Assembly (NCBI GenBank): GCA_030620095.1
Contig: JAUTXW010001351.1
Coordinates: forward strand, 2,480,001-2,544,000
Length of the DNA stretch: 64,000 nucleotides
DNA from: Kuschelorhynchus macadamiae
Taxonomy: Eukaryota > Arthropoda > Insecta > Coleoptera > Curculionidae
Reading direction: 5' to 3'
This document shows positions 20,641-31,970 of the stretch, piece after piece. A model generated the notes under the pieces. That model was not told the origin of the DNA, ran no database searches, and worked only from the letters and a program-made list of their open reading frames with translations. Position numbers and translations under genes: made by a program. How positions within the stretch are numbered: position 1 is the stretch's first letter; each line of letters starts with the position of its first letter.

Positions 20641-22629
20641 TTTTCTTTTTTTTTGCTATAATATTTACAATTTATGTTAATGTAGTCACAAACGTTCCTA
20701 AATTAGCTTATTAAAGTGTGTAATTGCCCTAAAACAATTGTCTACTACTACCCAATTTATTAGTAGTCCAAATAAGGAATCAACAATACTGATCTCTAAA
20801 ACATTTTTTAAATTATTCCCAACATTAACCGTGATAAATATATATGTAGCTATTTCAAACAAGCTTTTTCAAAAATAGTAAAATCTGAGACAACTGATAG
20901 AAAAAGAAGCAAAATATTATATACATAAGCTGTAAAAGAAGCACCAATTTTTTTGTTTGTACGGGATGTATTTAAAAATTATTTATTAAATAAAAATATA
21001 AGGAAAGATATGTTTTAATGGCTAAATGAAGAACTTTCGGTTTAAAATATACATATTATGTAATTTTATTTAAAAAGTATAAGACTGGAATTAAAACTAT
21101 TTTAAGACGAACCAAAAATATCACTTTGGTCAGAGCTTTTGCCTCAAATACGAGGGGTCCTACGTTCGAGTCTCAGCGAAGCAGACTTAACGTTTTCAAT
21201 TTTAATAAAATTTGTCTAAAATGTCGTTTAAATAATTTTGGGAAATGCATAATAACAAAATACCGATAATTAAAAAGCAGTAATAATTCAAAAAAAAATA
21301 AGTCGAAAGATTTCCCAATATCTTAATGTTTAATATGAAAACCATATTAAATTTTATTAGTTTTGAAAATACTGAGTACAAAATTTTATGACGTTTTAAA
21401 AATAAAGACATCTAAATTAAAATCTAGTAAAATGTAAAATAAATAAAAAAACTCTATTGTGAAAAACATAGAGAAAAACTCTATATTAAACTTTTCCTTA
21501 ATATAATCCATGCGTAAGCTGAACCAATAAAAAATTTTGGTAATGTGTTAAAGAATAGAAATATCGAATAATTTAAACCACTCACTATCAATCATCATTG
21601 GTTTATCAAATGTTTAAGTTTGAGTTACGATTTAGTTATCTGGTTATATTTTTATTAATTTGTTAGTTTGTTTACATATATTTAATATGAAATACATTTT
21701 CATTATTTTTAAACACTCTGTATATGCAAAAAAATATAAAAGTTTTTTTTTTACTCCTCTGTAATGTTTTGCTTACTTTTGCATGAAATTAAAAAAAAAT
21801 TATATAAATGCATATACACATTCCATTTATGCAGCTTTTCCAAGTCGTGTTGTGTGATTTATTCCATACACTTACAGATTTGGCTCAGTAACAAAAAACT
21901 ATCTTGATACAAGTATTACCCTTCATAAATGTCAGTAAAATTCCTCAGTCGTTGGTTTCCATAAGAATCGTGCCAGAATTTGGCGGACAGTTATTTGATA
22001 TTCTCAGAAGCCTTGCAATTTTTTAAAGATTTTACGTAAAACATTTTATTGTATGCTCAAGTCCATAATAGACATTAAATATTCCGAATAGAAAAATATC
22101 TTGTTTATATCATAGACTAAAAATATGATTTCGACTAATAATGTTAAGTCCCTCACTGTTTTTACAATGGGATAAGGGCGTATTGTCCCACATATGGCCA
22201 CCCTTCATTTGTTAACAAATGAAATAAGTTTCCATGCACTGAACAATCTAGGGCTTTAAATGCACTTCACATCGTGCTTATAAAAACATCTGTATTCACA
22301 TTCTCCCTCAGTCATATCCTGTTTGATACCTGCATCGAGGAAAAGGAAACGTTTTAGGTGCCGAGCAAACACAGCGATTTTTCTTAAACTCTTATCGATT
22401 AGACGTGTTTACTTTGTAGGGTGGCAAATAAAAGTCTATATTATGAGCTTTTATTTAGGATTATTATTTCAGTCAAGTTCTAACTGAATAAAAACAGGCA
22501 TATATTGAAATCAATACATAGATAGGTTTTAATGGCCTTAAATAGAACAATAAAATGTATTTTATTGTTATGCGTTAGATGTGACATTTTCTAAATTATT
22601 ACTTTAATCTAACCAAAATCCAAAAGGTA
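20641..22629. other. 2 kb AT-rich DNA without a recognisable gene
   Basis: Contains a tRNA-like fragment near 21129-21183 and a TATA/Inr-like pair near 22279-22313 (see findings). No protein motif seen. Confidence 0.5.
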
Positions 22630-24000
22630 AGTCAAAGTCAAAATCTCTTTAATCGAAAAAATGCATAACAAATAGGTACAAGTAAATGAGGTGTCGTCAA
22701 AATAAAACAGACAGTCACTCTTATTACTAAAAACTTAAAGCTACTAAAATACATTTAAAATGACAATGCATACTAAACATTTTACAAATATCAAAAGCTT
22801 AACTGAAAAAATGTTAACACAGTAAGGTTAACAATATATTAAAAATACTCTGGTCAAATATTTAAACTTGGTTTCTCTACCTTAACATTTCATGGTAGCC
22901 TATTAAAAAATTGACACAATCATATGCGTGTCCCCTCTCAGTAGCACTTAGACGATTAAATGATAAATTAGGGCCATTATATCTGGGATTAAAATGATGG
23001 TCAGTCTGACTTTGGGAAAACTAGTTTCTGTTTCTGAAAAAAATACCAGGCACTCATACACGTAAAATCAATAAAGAATAAGAAGTCCTCTATATGATCC
23101 ATTTCAGCGATAAGTTTACAGGTATTGCCCTTTTTGCACAAAACGCTCGCCCCCTAGAATAAAACTCCAAACCTAAGTACCTAAAGATGTTTGCAAAGTA
23201 TATAATTCTTAGATTGCTACAATCTGGATATTTGGACACCACTCTTCATGAGTAGTAGGCTATAATCAAAGTTTTAATTGACGTATATAACCAATAATTT
23301 GGAGCTTTAAGCAAGATTGACTCTCTGCGCCCGAATATCCAATACCGCTGGTATATACCAATGTTTGCGCTTCGTTCTGAAACAAAGAAAGTTGGTTTTG
23401 TCGTTATTGAGAAGTAATTGGTACTTTAGGAACCACTAATGGCCCATATTTAGATGATGACCAGAAAGATTAACAAGGTTTTAGAACCCATAATAAGAAT
23501 ATATGTGTCACCAGCTAAACTTGCTAAATGAAATAAAATGAAAAATGAAAAGTAAAGGCCTTGAAAAATCTCTATACGGGTCTGCCTTTGTTCTAACAAT
23601 TGCTTCTCTTCATTTTAAGCTACTACCGTTCTCTGACGTTGATCGATTAAGTATAATTGGATCCAGCTGAATGCTGGTCGCCAAACATCATAACGCTCCT
23701 GTTTCTTCAGTAAGACCATGTGTCCAAACGCTTTTGATAAATCTAGAAAGGTGCCCATAGACAAACATCATAGAAAGTTGATACTAGGACTTATTTTCAG
23801 AATGCTGAACTGGATACCTGGCTGTACCCTTCGAGACTCAGTAAGAAGATAGTTTTGTTGTCGTTTCTTGGGCCAATAGGTCACGATTTAGGCTTTTGAA
23901 GCCCTATTAAGAACTAGTAACACGTCAAGTTCATGTTTGCATGTTTCAATCTCTTCGGTGTTCTAAGACCCTCTTGGACTTAGAATTGATTGTTTTAGTG
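22630..24000 (-). pseudogene. non-LTR retrotransposon (jockey/R1-like) reverse transcriptase, decayed, minus strand
   Basis: Read on the minus strand from about 23990 downward: GTFLDLSKAFGHMVLLKKQERYDVW (about 23760-23690; family LFLDLSKAFDTVxHDILL), FSWIQLYLIDQRQRTVVA, then LAGDTYILIM (about 23525-23495) where YADDT is expected, KPTFFVSERSANIG with a frame change to RTKRKHWYIP, and the C-terminal block ECLVFF, HHFNPRYNGPNLSFNRLSAT, ERGHAYDCVNFLIGYHEML (about 23000-22890). The end near 22630-22650, GTCAAAGTCAAAATCTCTTT in the given strand, looks like the 3' tail. Stops and shifts throughout; no function left. Confidence 0.74.
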
Positions 24001-24249
24001 GAAAAACATTGGTTAAATATTGGCAAAATAATACTCGTGACTGTTCTCCATTAGACATAATCAATCATAAAATCTCCAGTGATAGATATCAATAAGTATT
24101 CTTTTAACATTTTTAGCAAAATAAAGCTAATTTATTTATTAAAATATCTATTGAAGCTGAAGGAGATCTATATACCCATAAAATTGTTACTTTATTACAT
24201 CCTATTAGCCTCAATTGTTGTACATCAAACACTACATTATCTATATATC

Positions 24250-24251
<2 letters not shown>

Positions 24252-24303
<52 letters not shown>
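24252..24303. repeat. (TA)n tract
   Basis: About 50 bases of pure TA repeat. Confidence 0.97.
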
Positions 24304-24305
<2 letters not shown>

Positions 24306-24417
24306 TCAACTTTATTTTTAAATATAGACCTGAATATTTTATTTAAGGTTTGAAAAGTCTTTGATCTCCTGAAACCAATTATGTATAATTAAGTATTTAG
24401 ATATCTAGACAATTATA

Positions 24418-24757
24418 CCAGACAGGTTCTAGTAGTAGAAGTGTTCTATCTTCATCTAACACAGAAGTGTGCGTCAGTTTCTTGATGCAGAATTTCCTGA
24501 GCGGTGGATAGCATATGGAGGTACTGTAGAATGGCCTGCTAGATCTCCAATTCTTTCGCCGTTAGATATCTATCTAAAGAGTATTTTGAAATGCATTATT
24601 TATAGACAAATTCATTCTTTAGAGGATTTAAGAATGCACATCCTAAATGCTTCTGTTTCATTACACATAAAATGTGCCAAAAGATCAGTTCTGCGTGTTA
24701 AACAGAAAGTGAATAATTGCATAAAACTTAATGGAAATCTCTTTGAGCTCTTGGTGT
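24418..24757 (+). pseudogene. C-terminal fragment of a D,D41D mariner-type transposase
   Basis: Translates to RQFLDAEFPERWIAYGG, VEWPARSPILSPLDIYLKS, HSLEDLRMHILNAS and KLNGNLFEL, the same order as residues about 255-350 of the transposase at 3721-4800. The SPDL motif is SPIL, but the downstream catalytic-position Asp (SPLD) is kept. The DGAPPH block just upstream (24418-24465) is scrambled. No element ends found. Only the last third survives. Confidence 0.78.
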
Positions 24758-24859
24758 ATAAATTATGTTTATGTTTTATTAATCAAATGTTGTTTTTCAT
24801 AAATGCGAATTTTCTTTTCATTAAAAATGTGTGTAATAAAAATAATTTATCTTATTGAT

Positions 24860-26270
24860 GTAACGGAACAAATTATATAGGTTTTTAACTTGCTTTAAAA
24901 ATGTTTTATGTAAATAGTTATCTTCGTTACGGTAACCGGAGTTTTTCATGAAATTTTCCTATGATAAGATTATCAGGATGTTGTTTAAAGATCGTGCTCA
25001 AAACGAACGAAAAACTTTTTAAAATGTATTAACAATTTTTGAAAACTTGTAAACCTCCATCAAACTAAGTAAACGGTTGTTAGCTACTAGAGGTACTACA
25101 TTTTAAATTATCTAGGATGGTTATGAGTAATAAATATTAAAACAATGTGTAAAAAGTTTTTACCTAGTTTTAGAGAAATTTTTCAACTCAAATGTAGCTC
25201 ATTACCTTAAAATTGCCGAAACAAAGTATCAAATAAAAGAAAATGATATTTTTTTTTATTTGGGTAAAATCCAATTAAAATATAAAAAATCTATAATATA
25301 TACTTACTCTAATTTAATTAATTAAATTAAACATTATAGTAGTTTTACTGACACAAAAGCAGGAAGAACATTCAAAACTAAGTAAAAAGATTTATCCCAA
25401 GGCTAAGAAGCATGAATCTATTTAAAAATAAAAAAAAAACATTCGGATGTTCCATCTGCATCCAACGCAACTCCAAACCTGAAATAGGTATGAAAATATA
25501 AAAAGCAAATAAAACAAAAAATGAAGAGGATATTTTAAGTCACTGGTTAATATCGCAGACAAATGACTAATCGGCTAAATATCTTCGGGTTTGTTATTCT
25601 TGAAGGCTCGAAGATTTCAAAAGACAGACATGAGTGAGAAGTTATTTTAAATTATTTCTAAAAATGTAACCCTGTCGCTTGGAAACCTATAGAGAGTTTT
25701 AGCGCAAGTTTTTAATAGCGGCAGGGAAATGGAAAGTGGGAGGATTACTAGTATTGCCAAATATTCTTTTGTTTTGTAGTTTGAAGGTAAAATAATTATG
25801 TGTAGATTTCACGATAACCAAATGTTATAAGAACGCTGATATTTTTTAATGCTTAATAGGTTCGTTTAATATTATCATAACCATAAAGAACTATGTAAGT
25901 TTATCCAGAAAATGTTCCTGCAATTAATATGTATAAATATACAGGGTTAGGAGAAATTATCAGAGCGGTCGATTATTTGAAAAGATACAGGAGTTATCAA
26001 AAAAATGTCTTATATACAAGTTGTAGAGCTTTTAAAAACTACATATCTGTAATAAATTGGAATATACAGGTTCGCCCACAAAGTTATGGGAAATTAAAGT
26101 TATATTTTTTAAATGCAACACCCCAGATATTATTACTTATTTTGATCGTCCAGTCAATTTAGAATATTTTTAATTAATCATATGTTATGCCTAAATTCAT
26201 TCGTTTCCGATATATCGGCGTTTCAAATAATAACGGATAACAATGGGGTATTTATAATCAACAGCAAAAG
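24860..26270. other. 1.4 kb without a recognisable gene
   Basis: AT-rich. A mariner-type end motif TACAGGGTTAGGAGAAAT starts at about 25940, so a MITE fragment is likely there (to about 26140). Confidence 0.5.
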
Positions 26271-26273
26271 TTC

Positions 26274-26346
26274 TGGTACGAGCGGGGATCGAACCCGCAC
26301 CTCTGGATCACTAGTCCATTGCTCCAACCAACTGCGCTATCGTACC
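26274..26346 (-). tRNA. tRNA gene or very well kept tRNA-derived copy, anticodon AGT by position (Thr?)
   Basis: 73-nt minus-strand cloverleaf. Acceptor GGTACGA pairs with TCGTACC (7/7) and is followed by discriminator A. D arm GCGC/GAGC (3 of 4 pairs) with a 9-nt loop. Anticodon stem ATGGA/TCCAG (4 of 5) with loop CTAGTGA, which places AGT at 34-36. Variable loop AGGT. T arm GCGGG/CCCGC with loop TTCGATC. Box A TAGCGCAGTTGG and box B GGTTCGATCCC are good RNA polymerase III promoter matches, and a TTTT terminator lies 5 nt past the 3' end. The mispairs and the truncated neighbour copy leave open a tRNA pseudogene or SINE head; the isotype is uncertain. Confidence 0.6.
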
Positions 26347-26760
26347 ACTGATAAGCAATTCCTTAGAACTTATTCATATTCAAACCCACCAGTATCATAA
26401 TCATTGTTGATCCTGCCAAATATTCTAACCTTATGGCGCGGAGTTCCTGACTGGATGTCAAAACTGACATCGCTATTAGGTACCGTCCATATTAGGAAAT
26501 TTCTAATATTACGTTATGCCAGTATAAGCCAAATTCTGAATAGAAATATTTTATCAGTTGCGCGCACCTCTGAATCAGTAGTCAAATGCTCTAACCAATT
26601 GCGCTATCGTACCAGTGATAAGCAATTCCTTAGAACTTGTACATATTCAAACCCACCAGTATTATAACCATTGTTGATCCTGCATAATATTCTAACCTTT
26701 TGGGGCGCCGTTCCTGACTGGACGTCAAATCTGACATCGCTATTAGGTACCGTCCATAGA
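26346..26760. repeat. tandem duplication of tRNA plus its flank, period about 267 bases
   Basis: The flank beginning CACTGATAAGCAATTCCTTA, continuing through TTGTTGATCCTGC and ending ATTAGGTACCGTCCATA, occurs after both tRNA copies (26344-26496 and 26611-26760). The two copies differ by a few percent. Confidence 0.85.
26562..26613 (-). pseudogene. truncated second tRNA copy
   Basis: Keeps the 5' acceptor strand GGTACGA, box A region TAGCGCAATTGG and the anticodon arm (loop CTACTGA, so a different anticodon position readout from copy 1), but the T arm and 3' acceptor strand are lost after GAGGTGCGCG. Cannot fold as a full tRNA. Confidence 0.7.
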
Positions 26761-26820
26761 CGCCGGAAGAACAATATATGCGGAATTAGTATCTTAAACT
26801 GTGCAAGGGTTTTCTTGTGA

Positions 26821-26824
<4 letters not shown>

Positions 26825-26905
<81 letters not shown>
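26825..26905. repeat. (TA)n tract
   Basis: About 80 bases of pure TA repeat. Confidence 0.98.
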
Positions 26906-26906
<1 letters not shown>

Positions 26907-27690
26907 CAACTTAATAAAATACTATGATTATTGTGTTTTTTTAATGATGAACAATTACATGCCCATGACACTGTTAATTTCAGTATTGGCGTAATTTGAA
27001 TTTTTGGTGCTTGGTCTTGTTCAAATAAAAATAGTGATTTGTTTAATAATTAGAGTAGGTAACTCAAACAGTACTTGTTCTAATTCAAGTACTAAATTTT
27101 TAGATATATTAAGCCTGCTATAAGGCAATTAAAACTGGCTATTATACCTGTTGGTATAATTATTGATCGTACAATTCTTATAAAACATGTTACAAATTTT
27201 AAAAACGAACAAACGTTTCAGACAAAGCTGCAAAACTCTTTAAAATATGGTTTGGAGGAGGTAGTTGGGGATACTCTCGCAATAAATCTCACTAAACTTG
27301 TTTGGCTCTTAAACACTTTCTTGATATGTGCTCCCCAAAACTGGACAACATATAGTACTCGTGAATATACAATTGCGTGTTAAGATCAGGATTTTGTATT
27401 CATTGCTGCGCGTCTAATTCTAGATTTAAGAAATATGGGTTACATGTAGCCTAGTCCACAATACCAGACACGCAGTCTAGTTACTTGGTGAATAAACCTT
27501 GTTTTTAACACACAAAAAAAAACAGAAGAGTGGTCCCTACGAGTCTGATAGAAACAGTTTAAATATAAACTCCACATACATTTCTCACTTTAATTATTAT
27601 AGAACCGACTGGACAGATCTAGGAGCGGTATCACAAGGTTGTAATTAAACAACTCCAAACATTTCTCCCTTGATGGATCATCGAGAACTA
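26906..27690. other. AT-rich DNA, nothing certain
   Basis: May be the 5' region of the LINE that follows; no coding motif before about 27700. Confidence 0.4.
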
Positions 27691-30335
27691 CATAGGCAAT
27701 GTCCAACGAAAATGAGTGTAGGAACGTGGAACATATTTAGTTGGTACCGGATAGGCACAGCATTGAGCGCAGTGAAACAGATTGTAAAGTAGAATATGGA
27801 CATTTTCAGTAAGTCTAAATCTAATCTATCATTTATAGCAAAAGCAGCGGTGGCTACCATGAGTTTGGAACAGGTTTCGAACAATCTCTTTGGATGGATG
27901 ATGTTAGTGAGTTAAAGACGTCTTTTACAATAAATTAAAAGAACCCCTTGCATCTATATCAAAGCAAGATCCATAACATGTCGAGCAGTAATGGACTAAG
28001 ACTCACACACTTAGCCGCCACCACAAAATTAAAATTAAAAGGGAAAAATAGAAACGAATAGGAAAAGCAGAATTTTTCAAAGGAGAAATATATATAAACA
28101 ATATCATCACATATGAAACAGATATTCTGAGTATTTGGCAACACTATTTTGAAAATTTGTTAAACTCGAGTGATGACGCCTAATTTTTCATCATTCCATT
28201 AAACCGACCCTCCAAGAAGGTTCACAATGCTCCCGGGAAAGATCACGCACCATCGGAATTATTTAAAACTAGGATTCCTCATCTCGGCTTCACCCGAAAA
28301 AATAATTTGACCGAATCATACAAAAATAAACCAACAATAAGGGACCAATTTTGATAAATGCTGAAACATTTGTACATATATTTTTATTGAAGAGTATTTA
28401 TGCCAAATATTAAGACAATAGGCAAAGAATTGTTTTTTCCCATACAAAATTTCATCCCCCATTGTACCCCTTTAGGATATGAATTTTGATAAATGCTGCA
28501 ACATGGGAGTAATTATTTTATTGAAGAGTATGTATTTGCGCTAAATTTCAAGTCAATAGATAAAGAATTAGTTTTTCGCGTATAAATGTTCATCCCGTAT
28601 TTTACACCCTTAAGGGGTGGAGTTTAATAAATGCTGAGATACGTGTTTAATTAATATGAGAAGTATTTGCGCTAAATTTCAAGTCAATATGCAGAAAAAT
28701 ATTTTTTCTCTGTACAAACTTTCATCTCCTATTTTACACCCCGGGGGAGCCAATTTGGACAAATGCTGAAACCCGTGTTTAATTATTTTTATTGGGGAGT
28801 ATTTATGTTAAATTTTAAGTCAAAATACAAATAAAAAACTTTCATCGCCTATTTTACACCCTTAGGGGATGAATTTAATAAACACAAAAATGTGTGTTTA
28901 ATTATTTTTATTGAAGAGTATTTGTGCTAAATTTCAACTCAATCGACAAAGAAATAATTCTCCCCGTACAAACTTTCATCCCCTTTGGGGTTGAATCTTA
29001 AAATCCTTTCTTACTTCTTGCTCAGGTCTTGGATCTACTATATAAAATTTCGTGGTTCTGGCTTCAGTAATTCCCGCTCTGGGTTGATGAGTCAGTCATT
29101 TAGGATTTATAACATTAGTATAGTATAGTATAGAAGGGATGAGCAATACTAATAGAAAAACTACATAGTTTCATTGAATGCATGTATGAACAAGAAGTAA
29201 GAATGGAAGAGGGTGGCATAATCTCATTACACAAGAAACGCGATTACTCCCTATCCAAGAACTACAGGGAGATATCACTCATATCGTTCTTTTTCCCTGG
29301 AGGAATAACCCTTACGCTAAGCAAACTATAGGTGATTATTAGTGTGGATTCCGCCCTGAAAGGTCAACAGTCGACCTAATGTTTATTGACTTTCGACAGG
29401 CCTATCATAACATCCGGACAAGTTGCATATGCACAGTTATGCTGGAGTGCGGAATACCAAAAAAGATTACTTCCCTAACTAAACTTTAGGTTGAGAGTGG
29501 AACAATCGGAGTGAGGATCAGTAAAAACCATGAATCAGAAACGTTCACAATACGAGATGGAGTGAAACATGGACTTTCCTGTCTTTTATTTAATCTCGTC
29601 TTAGAAGAGTAAAGTGGCGGTTAACGTCTATGTCAACAATGGACCTAGCCTGATTCTGGCGTATGCCGATGAAATGACGTGGTGAAACAAAGAGTGATAA
29701 AGAGCAAAAACCTGCATTTAAATCAAAAATGGAGCCAACGAAGTTGGGTTAAATATTAACAAGAAAAATCTACATACATGCTTATGACATAGGAACAAGT
29801 AAATGGTAGAACTTATCAGAACGCTGTCATGGATACTTACAATTTTTGAATAAAACAGATACCTGCTTCGCAAATATGGAATAGAATAGTTACCAAGTAT
29901 TTCGAGAATAACAAAAATACAAATATACAGCAGTACAATAATGTCGCTAATTGCATATGCATTCGAGACACGGAGAATTGCAAAATAAATTGAGGATTTA
30001 TTACGCGGCTCAGCAGGAGATTCAAACCTTTCGCATCAGAACCAATGATGAATTAAAACAGTTATACGGCGAAGATATTATAAAATAATTTGAAAGCCAA
30101 TATCTATGATGGTTAGGTCAAGCAAAGCTCGTCGAACGCAAGACTTATAAAGATCGTGTGGAAAGAAAATCCTCACGGAAGATGACCTTCTAGAAGACCA
30201 AAGATGAGATGAAGAGACAACGTTTTAAGAGACTTTACCACTATGGAAATTAAAAACTCCCAGGTAGACATCCAAAGTAGACAAGCATTGTATTCGCAGT
30301 TAAGAACCACCGAGAATATTAAAGTTACAGGAAGA
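27691..30335 (+). pseudogene. RTE-like non-LTR retrotransposon, decayed and interrupted
   Basis: Plus-strand remains in order: the start of the endonuclease (MSVGTWNIFSWYRIGTAL, about 27711; family VGTWNVRSLY), the pre-RT motif NAPGKDHAPSELFK (about 28228; family NNKAPGSDEIPAELFK), then an 800-base insertion (28345-29140), then the reverse transcriptase: ISLHKKRDYSLSKNYREISL (about 29222), FIDFRQAYHNIRTSC (about 29383), CGIPKKITSL, VRISKNHESETFTIRDGVKH, LSCLLFNLVLEE (about 29575) and the weak SGVCR/AYADE region (about 29655), then the C-terminal motif RRPKMR, which is WLxxV-like in the family (about 30185). It ends at a GAA-rich stretch (30325-30340), a usual 3' end type. Many stops. Family inferred from motif order. 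Confidence 0.72.
28345..29140. repeat. minisatellite-bearing insertion: five tandem units of about 120-137 bases
   Basis: Units start near 28352, 28487, 28620, 28750 and 28862. Each reads roughly AATTTTGATAAATGCTGAAA, then GTTTAATTATTTTTATTGAA, GAGTATTTGCGCTAAATTTC, AAGTCAATA, TACAAACTTTCATCCC, TATTTTACACCCTTAGGGG. A unique tail follows (GTGGTTCTGGCTTCAGTAAT, CAGTCATTTAGG) ending in repeated TAGTA near 29120-29140. It splits the LINE. Minisatellite core plus unique tail recalls non-autonomous Helitron-related (HINE/DINE-like) elements, but I see no diagnostic end, so the class is open. Confidence 0.7.
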
Positions 30336-30344
30336 AGAAGAAGA

Positions 30345-30575
30345 AATATAAAACATTTTATTAGGCCGCTATTTTGTTCCGCCATTATATTGTTGATTGG
30401 ATTGGCACCAAAATTGTAAAAGAATCTCTGCATCACACTTGTTTTTATGAAAAAGTTGAGCGCAATTGGATAAATTGTTTTTAATAATGATTTTAAGTCG
30501 CTCTTTTGATCCGCCCTATTGACATTGTACCAAAACTTAATCGACCCAATAAAATGCTTGATTCTTTATTATTAA
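30345..30575 (-). repeat. foldback-type repeat, internal fragment (copy C)
   Basis: Contains TTATTAGGCCGCTATTTTGT, TCCGCCATTATATTG and GATCCGCCCTATTGAC, the complement-orientation core motifs. Lies directly against the 3' end of the RTE-like LINE. Confidence 0.65.
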
Positions 30576-30985
30576 TTAAACTCAATGTGGTAAGTAGGTA
30601 TTGAATTGTGCCGGGTAAAAGCTAACCGACGACGAAAACTTGAAATAATATATTACATAACAAGTGTTGAACACGATAATTTTCACACGAATAATTTACA
30701 TTTGTATTGTAATTTTTACTTACTTTTTAACACTGGCGTTGGAATAGCTATTTACCTAACAAGTACGGAAAATTATTTTTTTGCACGAATCTGCCGAAGT
30801 GCGGAAAAATTCATTTTCGCAAGTGATAGTGACAATAGTTTTTCTACAACGTGCGGAAATAAGTACATAATTCGAAGTGATTTAATAGTTTTTATTAAAC
30901 AACAACAAACAAACTATTATATATACAAAAGTAACTAATTGTTTGGAAAAAGGTAGTAACTACATAGAGCTATAGAAAAAACATA
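30576..30985. other. no recognised gene
   Basis: A 110-codon plus-strand frame (30606-30938) has no motif I recognise and no neighbour that explains it. Confidence 0.4.
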
Positions 30986-30989
30986 TTCT

Positions 30990-31970
30990 TTGTTGTAATT
31001 AACCCGGTAAATAACGGAAAATTGACAATTATAGGCATTAATAACTAAATTGGGAGCATTTTGATGATTAGCCTTTTTGGTGCCGGCAATAATGTCGACA
31101 CTTTTTCTTCTTAACTTGTCATATTGGTGCTGATTCACTGGTCCATTGTTGTCATTGAATTTCATACGCGAAACTTATAGGGGCAAGGGTGAAGGCGGAG
31201 GCGAATTTTCCATGTAATTTTCTCCTGTAGAACATAGAATTTGGTTGGCGATGCGTTTGTTGTTCTCCATGGATTCGTTCACATATGATTCTGCAACTTT
31301 TGTCGATTGCCATCCCCCGAGACGTTTCAAATTGGTAATATCCACTTCAGCGTCGGCCAATATAGTAGCTGAATAGCGTGTATAATGGTATCCAGTAAAG
31401 GTGTCTGGATTTGGAAGTCTCAAAAAAGCAGCCTCGTCCGACGGCATCTTACCAAACTTTATAACGCCAACAGTTTGAGTAGTAGATTTACCTTTTTGGA
31501 AATTGACAAAAAACCTTCTTAGATTAACATTTTTTTCTTCAGTTATAACAAAGCTTCTATCTGGTATTTTTACCAGAAACAAATCTTCTTCGACTACGTT
31601 TTCACACAACAGATGAGTTAATTCTTCACGCCTGCAGGCTCCAGCGATTCCAGTTAGTGTTGCGACTTTGATTAGTAAATAATTAGAATCAGGCGCAATG
31701 CTTAAAAATATTTTACAATGTTCGTGGTTTAAAATTGTAGACTTTTTAGGTCTAAAACCTACCATTTTTGTTATAAATTGTCGAAGGTTTAAAATGATGA
31801 TTTTCTTGTTGGCGCACCATTTGATGAACTTTTCGTATTCCTGAATGTATCTGACTTTTGGATTTTTCTGGAAGCAAATCCAAATCTACTTCTTTTGCTG
31901 TGTTCATAATATATTCTGGAACCACGTCTTGCATGTTCAAATTGCCAAATTCACCTAAATTCATTATAAT
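30990..31970 (-). pseudogene. Crypton-type tyrosine recombinase, frameshifted
   Basis: Minus-strand gene. It starts near 31964 (MNLGEFGNLNMQDVV, LDLLPEKSKSQ), then shifts frame to YIQEYEKFIKWCANKK (about 31840-31790), the N-terminal DNA-binding part. A gap follows where the middle of the protein is normally found. Catalytic part 31765-31175: LLIKVATLTGIAGACRREEL (catalytic Arg), LVKIPDRSFVI, PDTFTGYHYTRYSATILADA (an HxxR is present as H127 and R130 of that frame, one residue off the register GHSFRR usual in the family), LKRLGGWQSTKVAESYVNES (Trp152 and the Tyr161 nucleophile). A tail (about 31160-30990) in another frame contains INAYNCQFSVIYR, like the NNC-rich C-terminus of relatives. Such enzymes integrate circular DNA by recombination. 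DIRS-type origin is possible, but no reverse transcriptase is nearby. Confidence 0.75.
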
